64,000 bases of DNA from Pollenia angustigena (GCA_930367215.1 OV884058.1:110197802-110261801); one strand, 5' to 3'; positions 46,035-56,774 are shown, numbered from the stretch's first letter. The notes: generated from the sequence alone by a model not told the origin. Translations and numbers: made by a program.

Positions 46035-46469
46035 TGTTTAATGATGAACCAATATAATTACTACACCCGGTATTCCCTAACGATCCTTAAATGGTTAAGG
46101 TATCACACATTATACTTTCATCCTAGTTTCTATTTAGCTTGTAAGATCTTTTTTGTTGAGAATGACTCGCACTCTAGTTTCATCTCTTGTGTGAATAACG
46201 TCAAGCCAAAAGAAACATTTAAATTAGTGGACAAAAACAAACAAACAAACTTGAATTAAAATCAGTGAACAAAAAACTTTATAGAAATATCATTAAACAA
46301 ACCTAAACTTGTGAACGAAAATAAACATAAAAATTGTCAATCGAAATCAAAATTAAAATAAACTAAAAACAGTGAAATTAAATAAAACATAAAAAACAAA
46401 AACAACAAAACCAAAGTGTTTTATTTAAACAACAACAAATAACACACACAAAAAATCAAACCATAAACA
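46035..46469 (+). repeat. 5' LTR of the BEL/Pao element
   Basis: 435 bp. The first 377 bases are identical to the 3' LTR. The last 58 differ strongly from the 3' LTR's last 55 apart from A/C-rich character and the terminal TAAACA. Confidence 0.88.
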
Positions 46470-46472
46470 TTT

Positions 46473-46490
46473 TGGTCACTTCGAACCGAA
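46473..46490 (+). other. Probable primer binding site of the BEL/Pao element
   Basis: TGGTCACTTCGAACCGAA begins three bases after the 5' LTR and has the TGG start expected of a sequence complementary to a tRNA CCA end. The tRNA was not identified. Confidence 0.5.
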
Positions 46491-46652
46491 GCATAAAGTG
46501 TAGTGAACAATAGCAAAAAAATTTAATAGTGAAAAAGTTAACGGGACTCAAATTCTTTGTCGCAGTAGCAGCAGCATCAGCAGACACACAGCAACAACAA
46601 CAATAATCATCATGCAGTGACACAGAAAATAAAAAAGACCCAACAACAACAA

Positions 46653-46658
46653 GTAAGT
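46653..46658 (+). promoter_or_regulatory. Leader splice donor of the BEL/Pao element
   Basis: CAACAA/GTAAGTC is a near-perfect donor in the untranslated leader. With the acceptor at 52833-52834 it would remove gag-pol and give a subgenomic mRNA for the downstream ORF. Confidence 0.45.
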
Positions 46659-46948
46659 CAAACTATACAAGACAACAAACAACAAGAAATAAATTCTCTT
46701 GCTTGTTGTGTTACTCTTAATATTTTTTTTACGCTGCATTTTTTTAAGAACGAAGAGAATCAACAGGGTTACCACCCCCATCACATTTTAAATAAATACC
46801 GGGGAAATAAATCGCTTAGTGGGACTCTTTAATTATTTTAAAAATATTATAATTTTTTCGATACTTGTTGTTGTTAAATCGCTAGCAGGTACTTTTTTGA
46901 CCCAATTTAATAGTTTTTCACGATTCTTGATTATTCAATAAATTAATA

Positions 46949-47684
46949 ATGGCACTCGATAAATTTGTAAATTGTACAAATGACCTTTTAGATTTTGAAT
47001 GCGAATATTCAGAATCAAAGGCAGGTGAGGACATCCATAGTTTAGAAGTTCTTCGTGTAGAACTAGACTCACTTTGGCAGCAAATCAAAAGGGCTTATGA
47101 AGAGTGTAGGGACAAGAAACCGGAATCTGGCGAACAACCGATAGACAGGCAGAAGCTTCGCGATCGGTACAAGAAGGCCCTGGCGGCATACAAAACTTGT
47201 TTGGCATCAATAAACGCGGAAATTCTGACGCTTGCAACTCCGACTGATGACGCGAACAAACATGAGCGATTATCGTCTGCCGACACCCCAACTTTAGAAA
47301 ATAGTGATATTTCTTCTATTCGGCTGCCACCTTGCGACATAGATACGTTTTTAGGTGATTTTGTGACATGGCCAACATTCCGCGACCTTTTTACTGCCCT
47401 GTATTTAAATAATTCGCGGCTTAGTAAAGTTGAAAAATTATTTCATTTACTTCAAAAAACTGGAGGAGACGCTAGGAACATAGTTTCAAATGCCCCATTA
47501 ACCAACGAAGGCTTTGATATAGCCTGGAAAAATCTTGTTCTTCAATACGAGAACAATCGGATTCAGGTCAACGAACAATTGAAAATTTTATTTGACCTTC
47601 CGAAAGTTACCGAAGATTCAGGCCAATCTATTCAGACACTACAACGAACCGTTAATGGCTGCATTCAAGCTTTAAATGCTTTAA
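46949..47684 (+). pseudogene. gag: BEL/Pao gag, 5' part, broken by MITE copy 2
   Basis: This is the N-terminal gag of the BEL element, about 245 codons starting MALDKFVNCTND. It is rich in charged helical sequence and contains LPPCDIDTFLGDFVTWPTFRDL-type words typical of DUF1759 gag proteins of BEL/Pao elements (for example CDIDTFLGDF and WPTFRDLF). The MITE is inserted after codon 245, at TTAA. Removing the MITE and one copy of the TAA duplication leaves the frame continuous with the downstream polyprotein (48226 is in the same frame). The break is therefore due only to the insertion. This copy cannot make a full product. Confidence 0.88.
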
Positions 47685-48220
47685 TAGCCTTTTTACACTG
47701 ATCAACATCTAACATCTACCATCAATTTCCCACCATTTGCGAAGATGTTAACATCTTTCCATAAGAAATACATAGGGCTAAAAAACAACATCTTTCAACA
47801 TCTTTAAAAGATGTTCCTATCTCATTTTATTCCACTCTACATCTTTCGATTATTTTAGTGTCATCACTATAAAAGTGTCAATAAGTTCTATTATTATTGT
47901 GGCATCACTGACAAAATGGAAGTTGCTTTGAAAGCAGCGTTACCATTTGTCAAGTTTTATATCTTAATGCAATGTTTTTTTGTTAAGTATTTTTTATATT
48001 TTTAAACAAATTGAACTTCAAATACATTTTTGAGTTTTCTTTTTAAATGTAGGCACTTTTGTGAGAAAAAAACATTTTTAATTTAATAAATTTTTTTTTT
48101 CAAAACTGGTGACATTTTTGTTTGATGGCAGATGTTAGATGTGAGCAATGTAAACGAGTGTTTCACATTTTCTACATCTTTGATGGCAGATGTTAGATGT
48201 TGATCAGTGTAAAAACCCTA
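47685..48220. mobile_element. TWA-flanked MITE, copy 2 (536 bp), in BEL gag
   Basis: Same family as 11144-11669, with TAA at 47682-47684 and 48221-48223. It is slightly more diverged, including a 10-base repeat of CATCTTTCAA-like sequence. It is the innermost member of a gypsy > BEL > MITE nest. Confidence 0.8.
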
Positions 48221-51200
48221 TAAGGGTAGAAACTGGCACATGGGACCCTTTTCTTGTATATCTTTGCTCGACCAAGCTCCCCCGAACACTTTTGAAGGAA
48301 TTTGAAAACTCTCTTCAAGAAATAACAAAGGTTCCATCTTGGGAACAATTTAACAATTTTTTGACTCACCACTCTAAGACTTTAGAGTCATTAGCGGCCA
48401 TCACACAACCTAAGCCCTATCAACAGAAAAAGGAAAGTTCTAGACCGTTCACTAAACAAAAACAAGTTCACAGTTTTCAAACAAACGCGACTCAAACCAA
48501 TAACGAGTCGAAAACTCAGAAACATTTTCCATCAAAGGGGGGACAAAAAGACTCTACACACAATTGCCAACATTGTAAAGAGCCCCACCCATTACGATCC
48601 TGCCCTAACTTTTTGGAAAAAAATGTGAATGACCGAATTCACATAGTAAAAGTCACAAATTCATGTTTTAATTGTTTGTCAATAAACCATGGTGTCAAGG
48701 ACTGCTCAAGCAAATATAGTTGTAGGCTGTGCAAACAAAAGCATAACACTTTGTTGCACAAGGCAACGGTGACCCAGCCTATAAGTTTACCACCAAATAA
48801 CGCTGACAACCAAGCTAGTACAAGTGCTGCAGCGCAAGCCCAATACATACAGTCCACTTCCAGATCAGGTATCCCTAACCTGACTTCTTTGACCCTGCGG
48901 GGAAACCATCAGTCCTCGACACAACTAGTAGACAAAGAAACTTTGTTATTTACTGCAATAGTACAAATCGAAACTAGAGGCGCAAGATACCAGGCAAGAG
49001 CAATCATCGACCCTGGATCTCAATCCACGTTTATATCGGACAAGTTGAAAAACCGATTAAACTTACCTACAAAACGTAATATAGTACACGTTTCCGGCTT
49101 GAGTCAGACAGTTTCTGAAACTTCTACCAAAGCCTGTTTGTTTAACCTTTGCTCCAGGGTGGACACATCGTTTAAATTAGAGGTATGGGCACCAGTCTTG
49201 AAGACCCTTCCATCCAATTTACCGCCCCAAACGTTAAACGCAGAACAATTCGCAGAGGCTGCAAAATTAGAACTTGCAGACCCACACTTTCATCAAAGTC
49301 GACCCATCGACCTACTAATAGGCCTCGACTTAGGCCCCTCAATATATAGTATGGAAACACCGATGCGGTCAATTGGATCCCTTTTGGCACAAAAAACAGT
49401 ATTTGGCTGGATTGTGGGGGGACCAATTTCTACAACAAATTCACCTAGAAAAACGATATCCTTACTAAATACGTCGTCCCTTGACCGAATCCTCACACGC
49501 TTTTGGGAGGTGGAGGAGACCCCAAAAAAGGTTTTGAGGTCAGAAGAGGACACGCACTGTGAAAATCACTACAAGTCCACAACCCGTAGAAGTGATTCGG
49601 GTAGATATATTGTTACCCTACCCTTTAAAAATGGCGAAGAAATAGGCGTATCTAGAAATATTGCCATGGCCCAATTTTTGAGAATGGAGCGCATGCTTAG
49701 TCAAAAACCAGAACTCAAAACACAATACGACCAAGTTATTGTAGAATACCTCGAGCTAGGACATATGAGGAAAATTTCTCCCCTGGAAATTAATAAATAC
49801 CCAAATTATTACCTGCCGCATCACGCAGTAATAAAACCCGAAAAGTTGACTTCGAAGATTAGAGTAGTTTTCAACGCATCGAGCCCGTCGTCAAATAAGA
49901 GAAGTTTGAATGACATTTTGTATCCAGGACCCATACTTCAACAAGACTTAGTGCTCATAATATTGAAGTGGAGATTCTTCCGTTTTGTGTACAACGCAGA
50001 TGTCACAAAAATGTATCGCCAAATACTCATTGACCCTACGCAAACAAAATATCAAAGGATATTGTTTAGAAAATCCGAGACTGATCCTATTGAGGATTAC
50101 GAACTCCTTACAGTGACGTTTGGAGTTAATTGCGCGCCCTTTCTTGCCATAAGAACCCTTCTTCAACTAGCCGAAGATATCGGGACAACTCACCCCCTTG
50201 CGTCAAACATCTTACAACACAACATGTACGTAGATGACGTCTTAACTGGTGGCCACACATTAAACGATGCCATCAAATCTCGAAAAGAACTTACAGCTGT
50301 TCTAAAATCTGCCGGTTTCGATCTGATGAAATGGACCTCAAATGATCCACGAGTTATTCAAGACTTGCCAAATGAGACCCTACTACCGCTCGACTGGTTA
50401 AACTTATCCGAGAACGCCGGAACCAAGACACTCGGGATAAAATGGAACATTTCCTCAGACTCTTTTACATTCACTGCCCCAGGTGTTGAATTAAAAGAAA
50501 ATTACACAAAAAGGGAAGTTCTATCTACAATTGCCAAATTCTTTGACCCTTGCGGATGGATAGCTCCAGTAATTGTTGATGCCAAGTTAATCATGCAACA
50601 GATTTGGTTAGATAAAGTCGACTGGGATGAAAACATAAAACCCTTGACTTGCCTCAAATGGCAGAAATTTGTCAAAAACTGCCCTGCAATAAATTCCCTG
50701 AAAATTCCTCGTTGGATCCAGTACAGCCCTAATTTAAATGTGGAGATACATGGCTTTAGCGACGCTTCAGAAAAGGCTTATTCTGCGACTCTTTACGTCC
50801 GAATACAGTCTGAAAATTCTATATTTACATATTTATTGGCCTCAAAGACTCGTGTTGCTCCCATTAAACAAATATCGCTACCACGTTTGGAGCTTTGTGG
50901 ATCCGTTTTACTTGCAAATTTAGCCTCAGGAATTCTGCCAAATCTACAAGCTACGCAAATTGACACATATTTTTGGACCGACTCAACAATCGTACTGGCC
51001 TGGTTAAGGAAACCCCCCTGCACGTGGAACACTTTCATTGGAAATCGTGTCTCAGAAATTGTAGATAAAGTCGGCAATAGTCATTGGCAACATGTCGAAT
51101 CAAAAGAAAACCCTGCAGATATCGCCAGCCGGGGATGTACGCCCCAAGAATTAGAAACCCACAACTTATGGTGGTTTGGACCCTCATGGCTAAAATTACC

Positions 51201-52737
51201 TAAAGATAAATGGCCAAAATCCAAAAGTCCAGATGACACCAACTTAGAAGCTAAAACTGTAAAGACGCTAACTACTACTACTCAGGAGGACCCATTGAAC
51301 CGTTTCTCCAATTTGTCGCGCGCTTATAGAGTACTAGCTTATGTCCTACGTTTCTGGAGAAATACTGGTGTAAACAGAACCCGCCTTCGGATATCTTCAA
51401 ACGAAGTTACACCAGAAGAAATAACAGATATCAAAACACGACTCATTATTTTGACGCAAAAACAACACTTCCCACAAGAATATAAGCAGTTGAAGCTCAA
51501 ACAAAGTATCTCTTCTACTAGCAGTATTTTGACTCTCAACCCGTTCATGGACCAACTAGGCGTCCTCCGAGCCAACGGACGTCTGGTTCAATCACCAGCG
51601 CTCACATACAACGAACGACATCCAATTTTGTTGCCGTACAACTCCAAGTTCACCAGATTGCTGACAGAATTCACTCATAAAATTACGATTCACGGTGGAA
51701 ACCAACTTATGATTCGAGTACTTCGCACAGAATTTTGGATTTTTCGTTTGAAGCCCTTAGTAAAAACGGTGATTAATAATTGTAAAACTTGTGTTTTATA
51801 CAAAAAACACACACTGAGTCAAATCATGGCTTCCTTACCACCAGAGCGCACAACACTGTCTCGCCCTTTCGCCACAACTGGAGTCGATTACGCTGGACCT
51901 TTCAACATTCGAAACTTTACTGGTCGAGCCTGCCTTGTCACAAAAGGATATGTCTGCATATTTGTATGTTTTGCCACTAAAGCTGTACACTTAGAACCAG
52001 TAAGTGACTTATCGACCCAAGCATTTTTAGCTGCCTTTTCCCGTTTTATTGGAAGACGTGGATGTCCAGCAATCATATATTCGGACAACGGCACGAACTT
52101 TGTCGGAGCAGCAGAACTCATCAAAAAAGATCGTCTAGAATTTACAAAAACTCTTCAATCCCAAGTTACACACAGCTATAGCCATCAAAATATCATTTGG
52201 AAATTTATACCCCCTGGTGCCCCACATATGGGCGGACTCTGGGAGGCCGGTGTAAAGTCATTTAAAACCCACCTAAAGAAAATGATACCAGATATGAAAT
52301 TCACCTTTGAAGAGTTGTCAACAATTCTCACCCGCATAGAATCGTGTTTAAACTCTAGACCCTTAAGTCCTGCTAGCGATGACCCAAATGACCTTAACCC
52401 ATTGACCCCTGGACACTTCCTTATTGGAACTCCATTATTGACCCCAGCCGAATCTGATGTAAGCAGCGAGAACCTGACCCTCATCAATCGCTGGAAACGC
52501 CTAAAGGTCATCTACCACTCATTTTGTAAAAGATGGAAGTCCGAATACCTGACCGAACTGCATCGCAGGTACAAGTGGAAGTCTCAGAGGGACAACGCTA
52601 AAGTCAACGATTTAGTTGTCATCAAAACAACAACTTGCCACCCAACGAATGGCAAATGGGTCGAATTACGAAGACGTATACTGGAACCGACCAGAACTGT
52701 AGAGTGGTTGACATCCAGACCAAAAACGGGATCATAA
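48221..52737 (+). CDS. pol: BEL/Pao polyprotein, 3' part (zinc knuckles, protease, RT, RNase H, integrase)
   Basis: This open frame of about 1500 codons holds, in order from the frame's Met at 48190: knuckles CQHC...LRSC, CFNC...VKDC and CRLC...LLH (about 123-195); aspartic protease AIIDPGSQSTF (about 271); reverse transcriptase with YVDDVL (about 679); RNase H GFSDASEKAYSA (about 853); integrase zinc region HGG...CKTC (about 1165-1200); and a DDE core with VDYAGPF, YSDNGTNF and WEAGVKSF. The ATG at 48190 lies in MITE sequence and is not the natural start, since the frame continues that of gag. No stop or frameshift is seen apart from the MITE, so the insertion is young. Confidence 0.9.
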
Positions 52738-52832
52738 CCAGGCCCATAACAAAAATAGTGGTTTTATTTTGAAGATTACTACAAACCCCCTAAATACTTA
52801 CATACTCTAATCTCACTTTTATTTCTACTTAC

Positions 52833-52834
52833 AG
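52833..52834 (+). promoter_or_regulatory. Splice acceptor directly before BEL ORF3
   Basis: TTTTATTTCTACTTACAG precedes the ORF3 ATG by only two bases (AT/ATG). A strong pyrimidine tract and CAG in this position suggest ORF3 is translated from a spliced mRNA, as env genes are. Confidence 0.5.
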
Positions 52835-52836
52835 AT

Positions 52837-53676
52837 ATGGCATCACAAGACTCCCATAGACCCAAACACTGGCAATTTTCGTGCGGCGTTTGTCTGCAAG
52901 ATCACCCCATACGTACTTGCAAAAAGTTCCTTAGTTACAACCCAACGGAACGCTATGAGCTCATTGTGGTCAAAAAATACTGCATAAACTGTTTAGCCCG
53001 CTCCCACAAACGTGAGGATTGCAAAAGTGCCGCAGGATGCCATATCTGTCACGATCGTCATAACACCCTACTTCATGGCGCGCAGCAATTGCCGAAGAAA
53101 ACACAACGTTCAACTCAAACTGAACACACCACCCCTGAGAGAGGTTCAACCGCAGACCCAAAACATGAAGACCCCGACACGCCTCCCTTCAATTGGAACC
53201 TCGTTTTTATTCCCACTGCCTCTGTCCGGATTTGCCAAGAAAGCCTCGACACCTGGATCAGCACTAGGGCTATAATTAATCGCTCCTCAACGGTATCTAG
53301 AGTATCCGAATCGTTTGTCGCCAAGTATAATATCAGGACTATGCTGAAGAACAACCACACCTTTGCCAACTTTACGATGAGATCGTACAACGAGAAAAAT
53401 AAGTGGTCTACTAAAGTCACAGCTCTTGTTACCAAAGCACTTCCGAGAAAACCGTATTCTAGACCCATTACCGCTGACCCAACCGAAGACTTTCCACCAA
53501 CCAAACTGGCTGACATAGACCCGCAAGCAAACACTCCCGCAGAGATAGAGATTGGCAGTGACGTATATCCACTCCTACGCCGCGACGGAGCAATTGAGAC
53601 GGAGGTCGGCCATGTCGTGGCCGAAATGTCTGCCCTAGGGTATTTGTTCTCCGGACCCATTCGACAGCCATGGTAA
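52837..53676 (+). CDS. BEL/Pao ORF3: duplicated zinc-knuckle and protease-like module
   Basis: This is a 279-residue ORF, 99 bases after the pol stop, in the place where env lies in retroviruses. It is not an envelope: no signal peptide or membrane segment is seen. The N-terminus has CGVCLQDHPIRTC, CINCLARSHKREDC and CHICHDRHNTLLH, aligning closely with the gag-pol knuckles of the same element. The C-terminal half matches the protease region (AIINRSSTVSRVSESFV and IEIGSDVYPLLRR...LFSGPI), but the catalytic DPGS is replaced by NRSS, so the protease is dead. The region is more GC-rich than the flanks. A role in RNA binding or regulation is inference. Some BEL/Pao elements may have similar extra ORFs. 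Confidence 0.75.
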   Translation: MASQDSHRPKHWQFSCGVCLQDHPIRTCKKFLSYNPTERYELIVVKKYCINCLARSHKREDCKSAAGCHICHDRHNTLLHGAQQLPKKTQRSTQTEHTTPERGSTADPKHEDPDTPPFNWNLVFIPTASVRICQESLDTWISTRAIINRSSTVSRVSESFVAKYNIRTMLKNNHTFANFTMRSYNEKNKWSTKVTALVTKALPRKPYSRPITADPTEDFPPTKLADIDPQANTPAEIEIGSDVYPLLRRDGAIETEVGHVVAEMSALGYLFSGPIRQPW

Positions 53677-53692
53677 ACCTGCACCAAGTCAT

Positions 53693-53703
53693 GGGGGCCG
53701 GAA
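53693..53703 (+). other. Polypurine tract of the BEL/Pao element
   Basis: GGGGGCCGGAA ends directly at the 3' LTR start. It is purine-rich except for two C's, as expected for the plus-strand primer. Confidence 0.6.
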
Positions 53704-54135
53704 TGTTTAATGATGAACCAATATAATTACTACACCCGGTATTCCCTAACGATCCTTAAATGGTTAAGGTATCACACATTATACTTTCATCCTAGTTTCT
53801 ATTTAGCTTGTAAGATCTTTTTTGTTGAGAATGACTCGCACTCTAGTTTCATCTCTTGTGTGAATAACGTCAAGCCAAAAGAAACATTTAAATTAGTGGA
53901 CAAAAACAAACAAACAAACTTGAATTAAAATCAGTGAACAAAAAACTTTATAGAAATATCATTAAACAAACCTAAACTTGTGAACGAAAATAAACATAAA
54001 AATTGTCAATCGAAATCAAAATTAAAATAAACTAAAAACAGTGAAATTAAATAAAACATAAAAAACAAAAACAACAAAACTCAGTGTTTTATTAACAACA
54101 AAAAAGAACCAAAAAATAAAACCCACCCCTAAACA
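53704..54135 (+). repeat. 3' LTR of the BEL/Pao element
   Basis: 432 bp, TGTTTA...TAAACA, followed by TCAAG. The 72-codon ORF seen in both LTRs (46041 and 53710) is an LTR coincidence, not a gene. Confidence 0.88.
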
Positions 54136-54140
54136 TCAAG

Positions 54141-54337
54141 TAAAATTTATACCGGGGCAAGAGGTTTATCGGCGCAATTTCCAGCAAAGCGATTTCAAAA
54201 ACAATTTTAACGCGAAACTTGCTAGTAAATTTTTAAAATGCAGAATTGTCCGACCTATAGGCAATAGCCTCTATGAGGTAGAAGACCTTAAGGGGAAATT
54301 GTTGGGGGTATTTCACGCCAAGGATTTAAAGCAATAG
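54141..54337 (+). CDS. pol: Gypsy pol, C-terminal end after the BEL insertion
   Basis: The last 66 codons of gypsy integrase resume in frame right after the TCAAG duplication. They include PGQEVYRRNF and CRIVRPIGNSLYEVEDL, typical of the C-terminal domain of gypsy integrases (GxxVYxRNF type). The stop TAG is at 54335-54337 and sits in the loop of the first of three related hairpins. The part is intact but separated from the rest by 8.1 kb. Confidence 0.85.
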
Positions 54338-54374
54338 CTTTAAATTCCTTGGTGGTCTTAGTCCTAACAATTTC
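54295..54374 (+). other. Structured element, copy 1 (hairpin over the pol stop)
   Basis: The outer stem is GAAATTGTT/AACAATTTC. The conserved inner strands are GGGTATTTCACG and TGGTCTTAGT. The apical stem is CCAAGGATTTAAAGC/GCTTTAAAT-TCCTTGG, closed by AATA. The pol stop codon is in the apical loop. Copies 2 and 3 share the inner strands but differ in stem sequence. Confidence 0.65.
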
Positions 54375-55239
54375 TACCAAAACCTAACTTCCAAAAAGTT
54401 TAAATGAAAAGACATTTTTCAAAATTTTTTTTACGATAATATTAGTTTTATTTAAATAACTTTAGGTAAATATCTCTAATATTAGTAACTAGAAGCTAAA
54501 CTAGTTTCTAAAGTGACTAAGTTGTCTTATAGCAATTTGAGTTCATTTTATAATAATTTTTTTTATATCATTTTGTTATAATAATTTAAAATTTTTTTTA
54601 TTTATTTTTTTTTTTTTTTGATTTTCATAGGGAAATTCTATGACCATAGATAGACTTTTCTTTATGGTGATAAAACACTTAAACCATTTCATCTTAATTG
54701 CCTTTGTTTGACAAGTTTATTCAGTTTTTTATTTTTTTCATTTTTTGCTCAACCATAGCGCTAACGTTTATAAGCTGGTTACATTTGTAACCGATACCAG
54801 ACTTATGGTGCCTTTCCTTTAAACACTCTGGGGAACTTTGCCATTAAGAGCTAGGAATGGTTAGCCACCAAGACTGGTAACATTTTTCTGATTCCGATCT
54901 TACAGCAAGTTGTAGCAAAATACAATGAATATCATTGAACAGCTTTCGCTCAGAAAGGCTGCTCTTTTCATTTACTTGTGTTTAGGGCAATTAAAACGCA
55001 ATTTCTAGTGTTTTAGCAAAATAAAGAATAGTCACCAATGGAAAATTCGAAACCCGTGAAAATGAATTCAGAAGTTTTTTTTTGCAATACGCAATTGTTT
55101 ACTCATTTTTTTTTTTAATAATTAATTTTTTTCTCACTTGAATTAAATTTTGAATTACTAGCTTAGTTATAATAGTTAGACTAATTTAATAATAATTATT
55201 ATTATAATATTAAATACATATAGATTGAGCTGGACTCAC

Positions 55240-55304
55240 CAATATCGATCTCGAATTGAGCTGGATACCGCTGCTTTTCTTGTCGACCCATAGACTTCAT
55301 AAAT
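55240..55304 (-). other. Antisense exon-like block E8
   Basis: On the minus strand the acceptor is TTTTCCTCCCACAG and the donor is TTG/GTGAGTCC. The 65-base block is open in two frames. It is the furthest downstream of the eight blocks. Confidence 0.4.
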
Positions 55305-55467
55305 CTGTGGGAGGAAAATGAAAAGTTATTAGTTTTATAGATAGTTTATTTTGAAGTAAAATGTCCTAAAAGGTTATTATGAAATATACGCTTTTTATTG
55401 CCAAAACCTTTTAGAAAATTTTAACTTCTACTTTTTATTTCATATTTTTAAAGTAATTTTTCTAAAT

Positions 55468-55527
55468 GAATACAAGGGGTACTTCCCGCCAAAGCCTAAA
55501 GCATTGGTGGTTTTAGTCCTTGTATTC
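55468..55527 (+). other. Structured element, copy 2
   Basis: The outer stem GAATACAAGG/CCTTGTATTC is perfect. The inner strands are GGTACTTCCCG and TGGTTTTAGT. The apical stem is CCAA/TTGG around an 11-base loop. Same layout as 54295-54374 and 55937-56004. Confidence 0.65.
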
Positions 55528-55691
55528 TCAATGAATTCCCGAATAGCTAAGATATTAAAATTTTTTTTTTTTATATTTAGTAGTTATATTCAACTACGTT
55601 TTTATAATATTCCCCTATATATATTGAATTTTTCTAAGGGAATAAAAATTTTTTTTTAGTTTTTCGTTTTGTGAACTCTTTTTGCACTTAC

Positions 55692-55755
55692 CTGTCAAAT
55701 GCTGGCAATGTCTGAGCAACTTTTCTTCAGGTTGCCTTGAAGCTCGTATCTAAAC
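55692..55755 (-). other. Antisense exon-like block E7
   Basis: Acceptor TTCCTTTCACAG, donor GACAG/GTAAGTGC on the minus strand. Only one frame is open, ending in TGA three bases before the donor. Confidence 0.4.
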
Positions 55756-55936
55756 CTGTGAAAGGAAAGAAATAACTGAATTAGTAATTTTTATTTAATT
55801 TTAAAAGCATAATTAAATTCAAAAATTTTCTAGAAATTTATTTTATTGAAAATATGATTGTAACTGAATTTAGTTTTGTTATAGTTCGTATTTTCTTTCG
55901 AAGAGGAAAAAAAAACCGGTCTATTTTTTTTATTTT

Positions 55937-56004
55937 GAAGAAACCAAGGGGTATTTCCCGCCAAGGGGTAGCATCCTTGGTGGACTTAGTCCTTGTGTTT
56001 CTTC
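55937..56004 (+). other. Structured element, copy 3
   Basis: The outer stem GAAGAAAC.CAAGG/CCTTGTGTTTCTTC has one bulge. The inner strands are GGTATTTCCCG and TGGACTTAGT. The apical stem CCAAGG/CCTTGG has an 8-base loop. Confidence 0.65.
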
Positions 56005-56375
56005 CTAAAATCATTCGAGATCGATCGAAACAATTGTGCTCAACTTTTTTTCACGCCGCGGTTGATACTTTATCTTTATGGTAATTTAAGTTTTCCAGTT
56101 AATTTTTTTATTTTTAGCTTTCGTCTAAAATTATTTTTGTTACACACTGTAAATTCCACTTCTGGTTTTCTCAGCACTTATTTTCTCGTTTTTATTCTTT
56201 TTTTTTTGTTTTGTGCTAACTATTGAACACATTTAGCTAATTTTCTTTTATTACCCTAACGTTACGTTACGGTTGAGTAATCCCATGGTTTTTTTTTATT
56301 TGCCAAGCTTTTAATAACATCACGTTTACCGATTGTTACTTCTAAAAATATACACTAAATTCCATTTTCACTTAC

Positions 56376-56440
56376 CTTATTTATCCTGGTTTCTGAAAAA
56401 CTGCTGGACCTGGTTCCCTTTGTCGTCATCAATAAGATTG
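56376..56440 (-). other. Antisense exon-like block E6
   Basis: Acceptor TTTTCTTTCAG, donor AATAAG/GTAAGTG on the minus strand. The long open frame (NLIDDDKGNQ...) ends in TAA next to the donor. Confidence 0.4.
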
Positions 56441-56518
56441 CTGAAAGAAAATAACATAAAAATGTAGTACACCATTTTTTTTATACATATAGATTTATAC
56501 ATAATTTCTAATACTTAC

Positions 56519-56580
56519 ATATTTTCCATACATAATTGGCAAAATTTCAGCCGCGATGTCGCTGTCGCTCGCGTTGTAAC
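56519..56580 (-). other. Antisense exon-like block E5 (paralogue of E3)
   Basis: Acceptor TTTCGTTACAG, donor AATAT/GTAAGTAT on the minus strand. It reads GYNASDSDIAAEILPIMYGK when entered in phase 1. The first part aligns with E3 (GHNTGDGDTATVK). Confidence 0.45.
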
Positions 56581-56650
56581 CTGTAACGAAATAGTTTTTG
56601 GTTAGTTGTAGACTGTATGTTATGCAAATAATTTTATTGTGGTTGCTTAC

Positions 56651-56700
56651 CTGTTCTCTCGGCAACATCTGTCACTTTTTCCGGCGTCAATTATAGTTTT
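56651..56700 (-). other. Antisense exon-like block E4 (paralogue of E2, frameshifted)
   Basis: Acceptor TTTCTTTCCAG, donor GAACAG/GTAAGCAA on the minus strand. It aligns along its length with E2 but is 50 rather than 49 bases, with one extra A in an A-run. The frame is therefore lost. Confidence 0.45.
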
Positions 56701-56774
56701 CTGGAAAGAAACATACAAATTTTATGTTAAGGAAACATTTAAAGTATAATTAAAAGTTTTTTTTAATAACTCAC

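Larger units (their letters stand above)
46035..54135 (+). mobile_element. BEL/Pao LTR retrotransposon nested in gypsy pol
   Basis: It starts TGTTTAATG and ends CCTAAACA, flanked by the 5-bp duplication TCAAG (46030-46034 and 54136-54140). It contains LTR (435 bp), PBS, leader, a gag-pol reading frame split by a MITE, an extra ORF and 3' LTR (432 bp). BEL/Pao assignment rests on the DUF1759-like gag, the protease-RT-RNase H-integrase order, the YVDD RT box and the 5-bp duplication. Total length 8.1 kb including the MITE. Confidence 0.92.

Noticed and set aside
46041..46259. 72-codon ORF, repeated at 53710-53928
   Set aside because: It is the start of the BEL LTR read through, not a gene.
48190..48192. 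ATG 48190 as the start of a separate BEL pol gene
   Set aside because: The ATG lies inside the inserted MITE; the natural frame continues from gag.
53115..53687. 190-codon minus-strand ORF
   Set aside because: It is a shadow on the opposite strand of BEL ORF3, whose knuckles and homology are clear.
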